A stretch of DNA of 64,000 nucleotides from Diphasiastrum complanatum. Taxonomy: Eukaryota > Streptophyta > Lycopodiopsida > Lycopodiales > Lycopodiaceae. The stretch spans positions 10,562,364 through 10,626,363 of the forward strand of contig CM055113.1 of NCBI GenBank assembly GCA_029204225.1, given 5' to 3'. The notes below the pieces were generated by a model that was not told the origin of the DNA, searched no databases, and saw only the letters and a list, made by a program, of their open reading frames with translations. Both the position numbers and the translations under genes were made by a program. Shown piece after piece: positions 13,640 through 26,163 of the stretch (its first letter is position 1; each line of letters opens with the position of its first letter).

Positions 13640-14923
13640 TAAGAAATAGTAAAAACTTTTTTTTTTGTCTTATTGACATAAAGAAATAAATGTCTATGCT
13701 GAAATCTAACTTTGGCCTCCAAATTGTTAAATGAAGCCAACCCCATTTGGTGAGATAATCCATAGCCACAATGATATATCGGGCTTATGAGCTTCTTGTA
13801 GCTGGATGGATGGGACCGATGTAGTCCAATCCCCACTTTTCAAATGGTGTTTGAGCTAGAACTAGATGTAGTAGATCATAGTTCAGTCTTGTCGGCCTCC
13901 TAGCTCACTGGCACACATCACATTTCCTTAAGTATTATTTCGTGTCTTTATGAATTGTCGGCCACCAGCATCCGAATTGCAAGATCTTGTGAATTGTAAT
14001 GTCAGATGCAAGGTGACCACTACCCATACCTTCATGTGATAGCGATATGATTTGGGTGGTCTAATGTTGAAGAACAGACCTTCGGAGGATGCTATCTGAT
14101 CCTCATCGATACAATTGACCGGCAATCAGCTGATAAGGTCTAGCCTTAAGTATCAATTTTCGTTGTTCTGCCTTTGGTAGGGATTTATCTGGTTGACCCC
14201 ACATAAGATATTCAACTATACCTGCGGCCCATCCTAGTACTGTATCGATGTAGAACAAGGCAGCATCTGGTAACCCATCATTAGGTGGGGTTGTAGTTTC
14301 CTTCCCTTTGATTTGTGACACATGATCTGCCATATAATGCTGCTTTCCCTTGCGTACCACACACTATCCAAAAATAAAACTCCAACAATAGTAGCAACCA
14401 TCGAGTGATTCGCCTTGTGTTGCAAGTTTTATTAACTAGATAAAGCAAGGGTTGATAGTCCGTATAAAATGCAAAGTGTGTGGCCATCAAATAATGTCTA
14501 AGCTTCTTGACCGCATAAATCATGGCCAATGCTTCTCGTTTAGTGGTTGAGTACTGAGATGTCGGCTGGCAAATCGGACCGGAAAGTCCTTTTTGCATTC
14601 TCTTGGTTGGGTCAAGATGGCTCCAACTGCATACTTGGAAGCATCAGTATGCACATAAAACTCTATTGTCCAATTGGGCGATCGTAAAATTGGTGCTGAA
14701 ACCAATACATTTTTAATCTTTTGGAAAGCCTGCAAGGCTTATGAGGTTCCATGGTGAGCTTGAAAATTGGTCTTGCTAACTTTGCAAAATCTAAAATGAA
14801 GATCCGATAATAGTTAGCATGACCTATGCAAACGTAGTGCAAATTTGGCAAAGACATTGCCTTGAGCCGTGTCAATGAAACTTCCATCTTTGGTCTTTTT
14901 CGATTATTCATTTATGTGAGTAT
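13640..14923 (-). pseudogene. Ty3/Gypsy pol relic (RT end, RNase H, integrase start)
   Basis: Reading leftwards on the minus strand: the end of reverse transcriptase (HANYYRIFILDFAKLARP), then the RNase H region (FYVHTDASKYAVGAILTQ; STTKREALAMIYAVKKLRHY; FYTDYQPLLYL). Integrase follows: the zinc-binding entry near 14100-13950, and the start of the catalytic core near 13830 (WGLDYIGPIHPA-like, then a YLTKWG-like phrase). At least four frame changes break it. The relic continues beyond Copia A at 37258, where Gag-like residues resume in the same orientation, so gag had already been fused to late RT by deletion. This is the oldest layer of the nest. Confidence 0.8.
14919..14923. repeat. Target-site duplication AGTAT, left copy (Copia A)
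   Basis: AGTAT immediately precedes the LTR start TGTTGGATT of Copia A and recurs at 37253-37257 directly after that element's 3' LTR end. The 22-kb spacing includes two later insertions. Confidence 0.88.
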
Positions 14924-14947
14924 TGTTGGATTATTCTCCTACTAATC
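14924..14947 (+). mobile_element. First 24 bp of Copia A 5' LTR
   Basis: TGTTGGATTATTCTCC opens the LTR; the last five bases (TAATC) became the target site of the giant-LTR element. The LTR resumes at 24842 after the duplicated TAATC at 24837-24841. Confidence 0.85.
14943..14947. repeat. Target-site duplication TAATC, left copy (giant-LTR element)
   Basis: TAATC directly precedes TGTTAGCC at 14948 and recurs at 24837-24841 directly after CCTAACA. This perfect 5-bp duplication fixes both ends of the element. Confidence 0.95.
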
Positions 14948-17900
14948 TGTTAGCCGATATTTCCGCATGGAAAATTGAGCTAATATTGAAGTTTAAGTTT
15001 GCAATAATTGAAAAAATCGGCATGTAAAACCCGGTTATTAGAGAAAAATCGGCACAAATTTGCCTTAGAACTGGGTCCCAGCCCGTCCTAAAGTGGCTAG
15101 ACACAGTTTGAAAGTAAGAAACTGACTTTAAAAAAAACCGTCAAAAATATTTTGTGGTCAAGTTTTGTAAGACCGAGCCAAAAGTGCCGGTCCACCTAGA
15201 ATTGGGTCCCAGCCCGTCCTAAACGAGGCTAGAAAAAATTTTGCGGCCTTAGAAATGGCCAAAAATATTTTATGGCTTTTCAAAATTAAAAATGGCCAGT
15301 TGTAAAAAAATAGCCGGTATGACCGTGCTAAAATCTCACCATGTACTGAGTCCATTTTTACTAATATATGATCACTCAGTGTATTTTCAGGGAAACCGTG
15401 TTGTCGTGGGAGCCCTAGTCATGAATGCCGAAAAAGTCAACCACAGAAGAAAAAACCGAGAAAGAAAAGTTACGGGTAAAAACGGGACCGAGAAATATGG
15501 ATTCAGTGTCAAGGAGTCACAGAAACCCTAACGGCAAAGTTTGGGCAATTTATGGGCAATTAACGAAATGTGCGGGCCAAGTGGTTACCCAACCGACCAA
15601 AAATCCAGACAAATGAGCAGTAGGCGCACGACCCTTGAAAAAACAAAGAAAGGCCAAAAACGAAGGTACCCAAACAAAAAATGAAGGCCGCCTACTAAAA
15701 ATAGGGGTTGAAAAAGGGCCTCACCCAAAATTTGGATATTAAATGCCAAAACACCTTGGAGGCTAAAAAATTTGGGAGGTACACCCACTAGCCATTGACA
15801 TTTTGGGCTTCTAGGGTGTACAAAAGGGGAAACTTAAATGGCCTCCCTAGCCTTTGACAAAAATGGCATCTTGGCTAGTTTTGGAAGAGAGCCTTGAATG
15901 CACCACTCCCCCACTCTCTTATGGAGGCCACTAGGTGTACTATCAAATGGGTTGAGGACAAATGGCAAAGAGGGGTTGAAGGGCATGAAAATTGGCAAAG
16001 CTTCATTTTGAAGGGGGACACTTGGGTTTTCCTATAAAAAGGAGCCAACTCTTTGTATTTGAGGGGTGTGTAAAATGTGTGTTGAGAGTTAGTGTGTTGA
16101 GAGTTAGCATGTGTGTAAGTGGGATGTTGAGAGGTAATTTTGTTTGGTGAGAGAGATGGATTGTGCTTTCCTTTTCTTCGATGCTTGAAATGGATGTTTG
16201 GTGAATGCTTAAGTTGGAGAGTTCAATATTGATTCTTGTTCTCACTTTATGTAGTACTTGTGGATTGATGCCTAGTTAGTAATGCTTGTTTCATAGTTGT
16301 TGACGCATCGTTAGTGTAGTTACATTTATGTTGAGGGAGAGGGTGACTGGGTGTTTCATTGATTGGTGTTTTTGGGTGTTAAGTAGGGTAGTTACTTCTT
16401 GCTATCTTACTTTGGTTTTAGGTTGCGGTGGTAGTCTCTCACACATCAGAAGAATAGTGGATGCTTGTTTCTTACTCATTGTTGGTTGGTAGAATGTGTT
16501 GAGAGTTGGAGGGTTTCAATGTTTAGTAGGGTTTAGTGTTTGCATTTGTTTGTGAGGTGACTATCGTTGCTCATCATATGTTTGAAAGATTCTGGTCTAT
16601 TGACGGATTTATGCCATTGTCGAATGCAAATGTGTGTTAGTTCTATTTTTGGTTTACTCCATATTAGGATGTGTGATTAAAGAGCAATCACCTTGTTTTG
16701 TAGGGTTGAAAGAACAGCATGGTTGTTTGGGGATGAGTGAATGTCAACTGATATTTAGTAACAGTTGAGAGGTTGATTGGTGAATATGCATGGTATACTC
16801 GCTATTCTCAAAGCAAGAAGTTGTGGAGAAAGCTTATACCTCTTTGTGCATTCGCTGTCACATCTTGCTGGAGGCTACCTCATCCATTGCTCACTGCCTT
16901 TGCCTCTTTGTGCCCTCGGAGCGGCCGTTTGTGCCTGTCTGCGGGGCTTCTACTGCCTATTTCTGCTGCATTTCTACACGCTGCCTATTTCTGCTGCATT
17001 TCTACACGCTGCCCTGCTTGACCTCCGTGCGCTACCTGTACCCGCTCGCTATTCGATTGTCAACGCTGCCCTGCTGGCCCTGCGATCTACTGTGCCCTGT
17101 ACCACCTGCCTGCGGCCCTGCTCTACCTGCCTGCGTTTTTCAAAGCTCGTTGAATGTCTCCTGCCATCGCCATCTGCCTATGCGACCTACGCGACCTACC
17201 TACTGTGCGACCTACCTGCCCCTGCGACATGCCTGCCTCGCAATCTGTTGCGACCTGCCCTGTCCTACTACTGATCTGCCCTCTATCTGCGACCTACTGT
17301 TTTCAAGCTGGTTTTTCCTGCAGCTGCCTACTGTACCTACCTACGGCGTGGAATCATCTACGAACGGAGTCCTGTGACCTATTTTCGGGCTCCCCTGTCT
17401 ACTGCGATCTGCAACGGCCTGCCTCACTGTCTATGTGCTAGCTGTGAAATGCGCGACAACCTGCGGAATTTTTTTGGCAGTTTGTGGAAAGTTGTTTTCC
17501 AGTTCTTTGCTCTCATCCATGTGTTGGTATAAACGACAAGCTCAATTGATCGGTTTGAAGTCTGAAGACAAACGAAAGTGGTTCAAAGCATTCATGACTA
17601 GTACTTCTCCGATTACCTGTCCCCTACGCTCACACTGAGGTATAATTTTGCTTCATCTCAGGTTTTTTTTTGAGACATTATTTCGGTACTTACTTGCTTT
17701 CCGTAGGGATACACATGCTTGAAGTCCATACTTGCCTTCGTCTATTGAGTGAATGGTCTGTATAAGATAACGAGAAATCATTTTTTTATTGTGGTTGGAA
17801 TTGTTCTACAGTAACAAGAATCGTAGTTGTAGCATGCTAGTACTGGGTGAGGTGTTTCATATTTTAGAACTTCATTATTTCAATGATTCTGCACTTACAC

Positions 17901-18937
17901 TGTCCCTACTATAACACAATCAATTGTGATCTTTTTTGAACAAGTAGACACTGAAGTATCAGGTCTGTACGTATTTGTGGGTTTACCGATAGTATGGCCT
18001 CAGAATTACTTGCTTGCAATTGCAATGTTGTTTGCTTGAGTCCAGTAATTGCAAGTACCTAACTAGTGAATGGATTGTCGTAGAGTATGGGTCGATTGTG
18101 CATTATAGTGAATCGTTTTTTAGCACAAATTCAAATTCAGTTCGGAATCGTAATATTTTATAAACAGATGCGGCATGGCTAATTAAAACGATGATTGCCT
18201 ATTTCCAACTTGTTTAGGGACAGTGTTAAGTAAATAAATTTTGTTTCGTACTGATTTAGAATGTGTGGTACGGAGAGAATTGTAGGTTGGGTAGTTTATA
18301 TTTTGCTGAGTTAGATTTATTAAACGGCTATAAGGAATCATCAAGTTTTTTGAAGTGGTTCTTACAATTTTTGTCATTATGAAGCGTATTAATTGGACCT
18401 AACCTCTGTGAAACACCAGAGCGGGCCATCCACCATTCGCGGTTGAAATACACCGCCTTGGTTAAAGCGTCATACTAGTCACACCTGTCGTCGGTAGTGT
18501 CTAGCGAAATACCTAGACCCGACGGTCGGCGAAAATACCGCCGCTTAGCAAACAAAGCGGTGCGTATAACCACCGCACGAGCACATCATAGACAGTAAAT
18601 CGGTTTTCAGCCCATGTAAGATCTTTACCAACTGTAAACCGAATTCACTGGGGAAAGAGACGTTAGCGATCAGAAGTTTTTGCGGAACCATAATTCTAGG
18701 AAGCTAGTGAATCATTGCATCAAAAGTACTAGCACCCCCTCCTTGCAACCGTATCTCTGAGAGCCTGAAAAACTCTCATCGGTTGGGGAGCACGGGGTAA
18801 CAGAGGAAGCCCCTAGGATTGGATGTGGCAGGACCTTCATTACTCACGTAGGGCATAGCCACCATCAGTAGTGGTGCCCCTTGACTTTTTTAGGACGTTT
18901 TGGCTGGACCAATCTCCTGCCAAAAATGACCCTAACA
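14948..18937 (+). mobile_element. 5' LTR of the LARD-like element (3,990 bp)
   Basis: Runs from TGTTAGCCGATATTTCCG to CCTAACA. It contains a TATA box (TATAAAAA at 16033), a C/T-G-rich low-complexity section at about 16860-17420 built on ctgcc phrases, and a GC-richer 3' block at about 18415-18900. A 28-bp unit is tandemly duplicated near 16954-17010; the 3' LTR has only one shortened copy. About 85 bp at roughly 17938-18023 is missing from the 3' LTR. Long frames in the ctgcc section on the plus strand are compositional. Confidence 0.93.
16033..16040 (+). promoter_or_regulatory. TATA box in the 5' giant LTR
   Basis: TATAAAAA within cctataaaaaggagccaac, about 1.09 kb into the LTR. It is preserved at 22065 in the 3' LTR (tctataaaaaggagccaac). 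A conserved TATA motif at the same place in both copies suggests the U3/R boundary lies just downstream, leaving a very long transcribed R-U5 part (inference). Confidence 0.6.
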
Positions 18938-18938
18938 T

Positions 18939-18961
18939 TGGTGCGTCTGCCGGGAGTCGAA
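18939..18961 (+). other. Primer-binding site, tRNA-Gly type
   Basis: Begins one base after the LTR end with TGGTGCGTCTGCCGGGAGTC, then gaa. This is the reverse complement of the 3' end of a plant tRNA-Gly(UCC) as I remember it: acceptor stem, CCA, and the T-arm TTCGACTCCC. The match appears to extend over about 23 bases. The tRNA identity is from memory and needs a search. Confidence 0.75.
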
Positions 18962-19395
18962 AAATTTTCAGGAGATGTTGCTTGAAAGAGTAGTTATCCA
19001 TATCGTTGGACTACAAAGCACTAGTTGTCATACTACCAGAAGTCTACACGTTTCGTAGGTCCTAGATTGCGTGTGTTAAAAACAATTCCACTATCTAAAC
19101 CGTTAGCCGCAAGCTAGCATAACCGTATAAGCAGCTAGTACCACGTTGATCACAAGACGAAGTGGTTAGCATCACACAGTGATGTGTGCTAATCCCACAC
19201 CTAGAACATACGTTATGAGTTCACAATCCAACCCTAGCTGCATGTGATCCGACTTTGCCAAGGCCATTCTATTTCCAACAATTTGGAATACAGTTTGGAC
19301 TAGAGACTACATAAAATTTTTACCAGCAGGGAGTTTAGGCTGTGATGCCAAGTACTACTAGAAATCTTTCATAGAGTGACGGGACAGGTCAGAGA

Positions 19396-19686
19396 ATGGG
19401 GTTTTGTATGAAGCCTAGGGTGAAAGTGAAAACTAGAGCCCTAAGTCGAAAGTCATTACCCTACGACCCACCAACCCTAGTATCCCGTAGAGACGGCACC
19501 TGGTACAAAGAACCAAGGAAAACTGTACATGGGTATGGTTGGATTAGGATTGAGTAGAAAAACGACCAAGTAGAGTTAGGTAGGTCGTATGCAGTATTAG
19601 TGGACGAAGGATGGATGACCTATGAGATAACGTGGGAAAATCACAAAACGCATGTGCAACGACGGTTGATTGCTATCCGTAAGTGA
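19396..19686 (+). pseudogene. Short frame with one stop in the LARD-like interior
   Basis: From ATG at 19396 the frame reads 53 codons to a TAG near 19555, then continues open for 43 more codons to TGA at 19684. Readable pieces include RRDGTWYKEPRKTVHGYGW before the stop, and SYAVLVDEGWMTYEITWEN and THVQRRLIAIRK after it. It resembles no family I know. It could be the last coding trace of the autonomous ancestor, or chance: a 97-codon frame with one stop is not rare. Confidence 0.2.
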
Positions 19687-20979
19687 GAAATCTATTATGC
19701 AGCAATCATTAGTGTCACCCTAGACAAGACGCCGAGTTGAACGGTGAAATTTTTAAGCACCGAACCAACATAAACAAGATAAAAGCTTACCGTAGTTAAA
19801 GAGAAGTCGAAGTCACTTGTACAGTATGTAACACCTTTTCATGTTCACCTTTTCAGATATTGGAGTGAACGAGGTATGGTTAGCATCTGTTGCAAGTCTC
19901 AGTTTCTATGCATACATCTTTATTGCACCTCTATAAAAACTCTGAGCTGCATTTGGGCATTTGCTAACTTCTATGGGCATAAATGAATGTATAGATGCAT
20001 AGTTGAGGGGGGGTTGAGAGAGGGAAAAATGGGAACAGAAACAGTGCAGTGGGGTGGGGAGTGACTCCATAGCCCAATCGGTAAGGCACGGAAGAAAAAT
20101 ATATAAAGAAAAAAGGGGAAAAGAAAAACAGAAAAAGAGAGAGAAAGAAAGACTGAGAGAAAAGTAAGAGAGAAAAGAGAAAAAGAAAGAGACTTCAACT
20201 GTATGTATCAGATCTCGAACCAATTTGTGAGGACAAGTGACACCTTGCACATCCATAAGAGGTGAGGACGATTTTCCTAATTGTTTCCATAGACTAGCGG
20301 AAAACCAGTACTTCCAAGCATCTTGTGTATTGGATCTTAGGACAGTAAGTTGTCCTACATGGACTATTGTCAGAATATAGGGCTTGAGAGGAGAGTCAGT
20401 ACAGAGAGGAGACTAGATGGTTATTCCTTATTCAATTCGTTCTTAGAGAGTATAAGTTGAATGTCTAAAAAAAATAAAAAATAAAAAAATTTAATAATCA
20501 CCAGTCTAGACCGGTTTCAGGGTTGGGGCACTAATGCCTCATCGTGCATACATTCACACACACATCAATGAAGACACAATACTGATGACCTGCATCCATA
20601 TCATCCCATCTCCAATCCTGAGATTTGCATTTGCATATCCCTTCATGCATGGGTCCGAAAGTGGGCATTGTCTTACATATGATAGAATTGGGAGCATTTG
20701 CCATTTAGGTCACATGTGGGTTTTTGCAGGTATGAAGACACCAAACTGTTCAAAGATGCTGTGGTTAAATCTGATCCGGTTGCAGATGGGCCCTAAGGGC
20801 TAAATCGATGGCCTTTGGGTAGGAAGCTGTTGAAGACATCCTACCAACTCACTGTGGTTAGCATCACCTAGCAAGGGTGCTGAGCCCACTAACTTGATCC
20901 ACCACCAGGAGCTGGTCTGCGAAACCAGAGACTCTGGGTCCGCCGTATGGGGACCATACTACCTAGTGGTAGTCGCCAA

Positions 20980-23900
20980 TGTTAGCCGATATTTTTGCAT
21001 GGAAAATCGGACTAATATTGAAGTTAAAGTTTGCAATAATTGAAAAAACCGACATGTAAAACCCGGTTATTAGAAAAAAATTGGCACAAATTTGCCTTAG
21101 AACTGGGTCCCAGCCTGCCCTAAAGTGGCTAGACACAGTTTGAAAGTAAGAAACTGACTTTCGAAAAAACTGTCAAAAATATTTTGTGGTCAAGTTTTGT
21201 AAGACCGAGCCAAAAGTGCCGGTCCACCTAGAATTGGGTCCCAGCCCGTCCTAAATGAGGCTAGAGAAAATTTTGCGGCCTTAGAAATGGCCGGTAAATA
21301 TTTTACGGCTTTTCAAAAAAAAAAAGGCCAGTTGTAAAAAAATAGCCGGTATGACCGTGCTAAAATCTCACCATGTACTGAGTCCATTTTTATTAATATA
21401 TGATCACTCAGTGTATTTTTCAAGGAAACCGTGTTGTCGTGGGAGCCCTAGTCATGAATGCCGAAAAAGTCAACCACAGAAGAAAAAATCGAAAAAGAAA
21501 AGTTACGGGTAAAAACGGGACCGGGAAATATGGATTCCGTGTCAAGGAGTCACAGAAACCCTAATGGCAAAGTTTGGGCAATTTACGGGCAATTAACGAA
21601 ATGTGCGAGCCAAGTGGTTACCCAACTGACCAAAAATCCAGACAAATGAGCAGTAGGCGCACGGCCCTTCAGAAAACGAAGAAAGGCCAAAAACAAAGGT
21701 ACCCAAACAAAAAATGAAGGCCGCCTACTAAAAATAGGGGTTGAAAAAGGGCCTCACCCAAAATTTGGATATTAAATGCCAAAACACCTTGGAGGCTAAA
21801 AAATTTGGGAGGTACAACCACTAGCCATTGACATTTTGGGCTTCTAGGGTGTACAAAAGGGGAAACTTAAATGGCCTCCCTAGCCTTTGACAAAAATGGT
21901 ATCTTGGCTAGTTTTGGAAGAGAGCCTTGAATGCACCACTCCCCCACTCTCTTATGGAGGCCACTAGGTGTACTATTAAATGGGTTGAGGACAAATGGCA
22001 AAGAGGGATTGAAGGGCATGAAAATTGGCAAAGCTTTATTTTGAAGGGGGACACTTGGTTTTTCTATAAAAAGGAGCCAACTCTTTGTATTTGAGGGGTG
22101 TGTAAAATGTGTGTTGAGAGTTAGTGTTGAGAGTTAGTGTGTTGAGAATTAGCATGTGTGTAAGTGGGAGGTAATTCTGTTTGGTGAGAGAGATGGATTG
22201 TGCTTTCCTTTTCTTCGATGCTTGAAATGGATGTTTGGTGAATGCTTAAATTGGAGAGTTCAATATTGATTCTTATTCTCACTTTATGTAGTACTTGTGG
22301 ATCGATGTCTGGTTAGTAATGCTTGTTCCATAGTTGTTGATGCATCGTTAGTGTAGTTACATTTATGTTGAGGGAGAGGGTGAGTGGGTGATTCATTGAT
22401 TGGTGTTTTTGGGTGTTAAGTAGGGTAGTTACTTCTTGCTATCTTACTTTGGTTTTAGGTCGTGGTGGTAGTCTCTCACACATCAGAAGAATAGTGGATG
22501 CTTGTTTCTTACTCATTGTTGGTTGGTAGAATGTGTTGAGAGTTGGAGGGTTTCAATGTTTAAGAGGGTTTAGTGTTTGCATTTGTTTGTGAGGTGACTA
22601 TCGTTGCTCATCATATGTTTGAAAGATTCTGGTCTATTGACGGATTAATGCCATTGTCGAATGCAAATGTATGTTAGTTCTATTTTTGGTATACTCCATA
22701 TTAGGATGTGTGATTGAAGAGCAATCACCTTGTTTTGTAGGGTTGAAAGAATGGCATGGTTGATTGGGGATGAGTGAATGTCAACTGATGTTTAGTAACC
22801 GTTGAGAGGTTGATTGGTGAATGTGCATCGTATACTCGCTATTCTCAAAGCCAGAAGTTGTGGAGAAGGCTTATACCTCTTTGTGCATTCGCTATCACAT
22901 CTTGATGGAGGCTGCCTCATCCACTGCTCACTGCCTTTGCCTCTGTGTGCCCTCGGAGCGGCTGTTTGTGCCTGTCTGCAGGGCTTCTACTGCCTATTTC
23001 TGCACGCTGCCCTGCTTGACCTCTGTGCGCTACCTGTACCCGCTCGCTATCTGATTGTCAACACTGCCCTGCGATCTACTGTGGCCCTGTACCACCTGTC
23101 TGCGGCCTTGCTCTGCCTGCCTACGTTTTTCAGAGCTCGTTGAATGTCTCCTGCCATCGCCATCTGCCTGTGCGACCTACCTGCCCCTGCGACCTGCTTG
23201 CCTCGCGATCTGTTGCGACCTGCCTGCCCTGCTACTGATCTGCCCTCTGTCTGCGACCTACTACCTGTCTGCAGCCTATTTTCAAGCTGGTTTTCTTGCA
23301 GCCGCCTACTGTACCTACCTACGGCATGGAATCATCTACGAACGGAGTCCTGTGACCTGTTTTCGGGATCCCCTGTCTACTGTGATCTGCGACGGTCTGT
23401 CTCATTGTCTATGTGCTGACTGTGAAATGTGCGACAACCTGCGGAATTTTTTTGGCAGTCTGTGGAAAGGTGTTTTCCAGTTCTTTGCTCTCATCCATGT
23501 GTTGGCATGAACGACAAGCTCAATCGATCGGTTAAAGTCTGAAGACAAACAAAAGTGGTTCAAAGCGTTCATGACTAGTACTTCTCCGATTACCTGTCAC
23601 CTACGCTCACGCTGAGGTATAATTTTGCTTCATCTTGGGTTTTTTTTTTGAGACGTTATTTCGGTACTTACTTGCTTTCCGTAGGGATACGCATGCTTGA
23701 AGTCCATACTTGTCTTCATCTATTGAGTGAATGGTCCGTATAAGATAACGAGAAATCATTTTTTTATTGTGGTTGGAATTGTTCTACAGTATCAAGAATC
23801 ATAGTTGTAGCATGCTAGTACTGGGTGAGGTGTTTCATATTTTAGAACTTCATTATTTCAATGATTCCGCACTTACACTGTCCCTACTATGACACAATCA

Positions 23901-24836
23901 ATTGTGATCTTTTTTGAAAATGTTGTTTGCTTGAGTCTAGTAATTGCAAGTACCTAACTAGTGAATGGATTGTCGTAGAGTATGGGTCGATTGTGCATTA
24001 TAGTGAATCATTTTTGTAGCAGAAATTCAAATTCAGTCCGAAATCGTAATATTTTATAAACAGATGCAGCATGGCTAATTAGAACGATGATTGTCTATTT
24101 CCAACTTGTTTAGGGACAATGTTAAGTAAATAAATTTTGTTTCGTACTGATTTAGAATGTGTGGTACGGAGAGAATTGTAGGTTGGGTAGTTTATATTTT
24201 GCTGAGTTAGATTTATTAAACGGCTATAAGGAATCATCAAGTTTTTTGAAGTGGTTCTTACGGTTTTTGTCATTATGAAGCGTATTAATTGGACCCAACC
24301 TCTGTGAAACACCAGAGTGGGCCATCCACCATCCGCGGTTGAAATACACCGCCTTGGTTAAAGCGTCACACTAGTCACACCTGCCATCGGTACTGTCTAG
24401 TGAAATACCTAGACCCGACGGTCGACGAAAATACCGCCGCTTAGCAAACAAAGCGGTGCGTATAACTTGTCCCCCACGAGCACATCATAGACAGTAAATC
24501 GGTTTTCAGCCCATGTAAGATCTTTACCAACTATAAACTGAATTCACTGGGGAAAGAGACATTAGCGACTAGAAGTTTTTGCGGAACCGTAATTCTAGGA
24601 AGCTAGTGAATCATTGCATCAAAACTACTAGCACCCCCTCCTTGCAACCGTATCTCTGAGAGCCTGGAAAACTCTCATCGGTTGGGGAGCACGGGGTAAC
24701 AGAGGAAGCCCCCAGGATTGGATGTGGCAGTACCTTCGTTACTCACGTAGGGCATAGCCACCATCAGTCGTGGTGCCCCTTGGCTTTTTTAGGATGTTTT
24801 GGCTGGACCAATCCCTTGCCAAAAATGATCCTAACA
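20980..24836 (+). mobile_element. 3' LTR of the LARD-like element (3,857 bp)
   Basis: Starts TGTTAGCCGATATTTTTGC and ends CCTAACA, followed by TAATC. It is colinear with the 5' LTR throughout, including the TATA box at 22065 and the GC-richer 3' block. It is shorter by 133 bp, mainly through an ~85-bp deletion near 23919 and the missing 28-bp duplication near 23000. Most base differences that I read were C/T or G/A. Confidence 0.93.
22065..22072 (+). promoter_or_regulatory. TATA box in the 3' giant LTR
   Basis: TATAAAAA in the same context as 16033 of the 5' LTR. Confidence 0.6.
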
Positions 24837-24841
24837 TAATC
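24837..24841. repeat. Target-site duplication TAATC, right copy (giant-LTR element)
   Basis: Identical to 14943-14947. It is followed by the continuation of the Copia A LTR. Confidence 0.95.
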
Positions 24842-25973
<1,132 letters not shown>

Positions 25974-25985
25974 TGGTATCAGAGC
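25974..25985 (+). other. Primer-binding site of Copia A (initiator Met tRNA)
   Basis: TGGTATCAGAGC directly follows the LTR end CCAACA. This is the standard plant Copia primer site, complementary to the 3' end of initiator tRNA-Met. Confidence 0.92.
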
Positions 25986-26163
25986 GTTGATTTTTCAAGG
26001 CCTAATACTATATCAGAGTTCAAGCTCTTATACTTAATATCTTTTGCGACATCAAATTATTTTTTAGTTTGAATCAATTTGTTTCGGTATCAGAAAATTG
26101 ATTTCCACAGCACTGTATCTTTCTCTTAACGACAATCGAATTATCGACAGTCTAAAGTTCCAG

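Larger units (their letters stand above)
18938..20979 (+). mobile_element. Interior of the LARD-like element
   Basis: This 2,042-bp segment holds the PBS at its left end. It has no Gag, protease, RT or integrase motifs in any frame. A purine-rich low-complexity stretch lies at about 20090-20190. A 97-codon forward frame with a single internal amber stop is at 19396-19686. The last 40 bp before the 3' LTR are not purine-rich, so the polypurine tract is absent or degenerate. Confidence 0.8.
14948..24836 (+). mobile_element. LARD-like element: ~3.9-kb LTRs, 2-kb non-coding interior
   Basis: A 9,889-bp element with LTRs of 3,990 and 3,857 bp, matched ends TGTTAG...CTAACA and a perfect TAATC target duplication. 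The 2,042-bp interior has a strong primer-binding site but no recognisable Gag or Pol frame. This is the architecture of LARDs, non-autonomous elements mobilised in trans by an autonomous Gypsy-type partner (family knowledge). Orientation is set by the PBS next to the left LTR. The right interior edge lacks a clear polypurine tract, which is odd. LTR copies look about 95% alike by eye, plus several indels. A diverged relative lies at 37361-39619. Confidence 0.93.

Noticed and set aside
16777-17441. Overlapping 80-195-codon plus-strand frames in the giant 5' LTR (and 22814-23510 in the 3' LTR)
   Set aside because: They come from a ctgcc-rich low-complexity section. Three frames are open at once, residues are Cys/Leu/Pro-rich without domains, and the frames differ between the two LTR copies through small indels.
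20060-20090. A genuine tRNA gene at the A-box-like phrase
   Set aside because: No cloverleaf, acceptor stem or correctly oriented B box could be drawn.
20940-20979. A normal polypurine tract before the 3' giant LTR
   Set aside because: The last 40 bp (…accatactacctagtggtag…) are not purine-rich. I report its absence instead.
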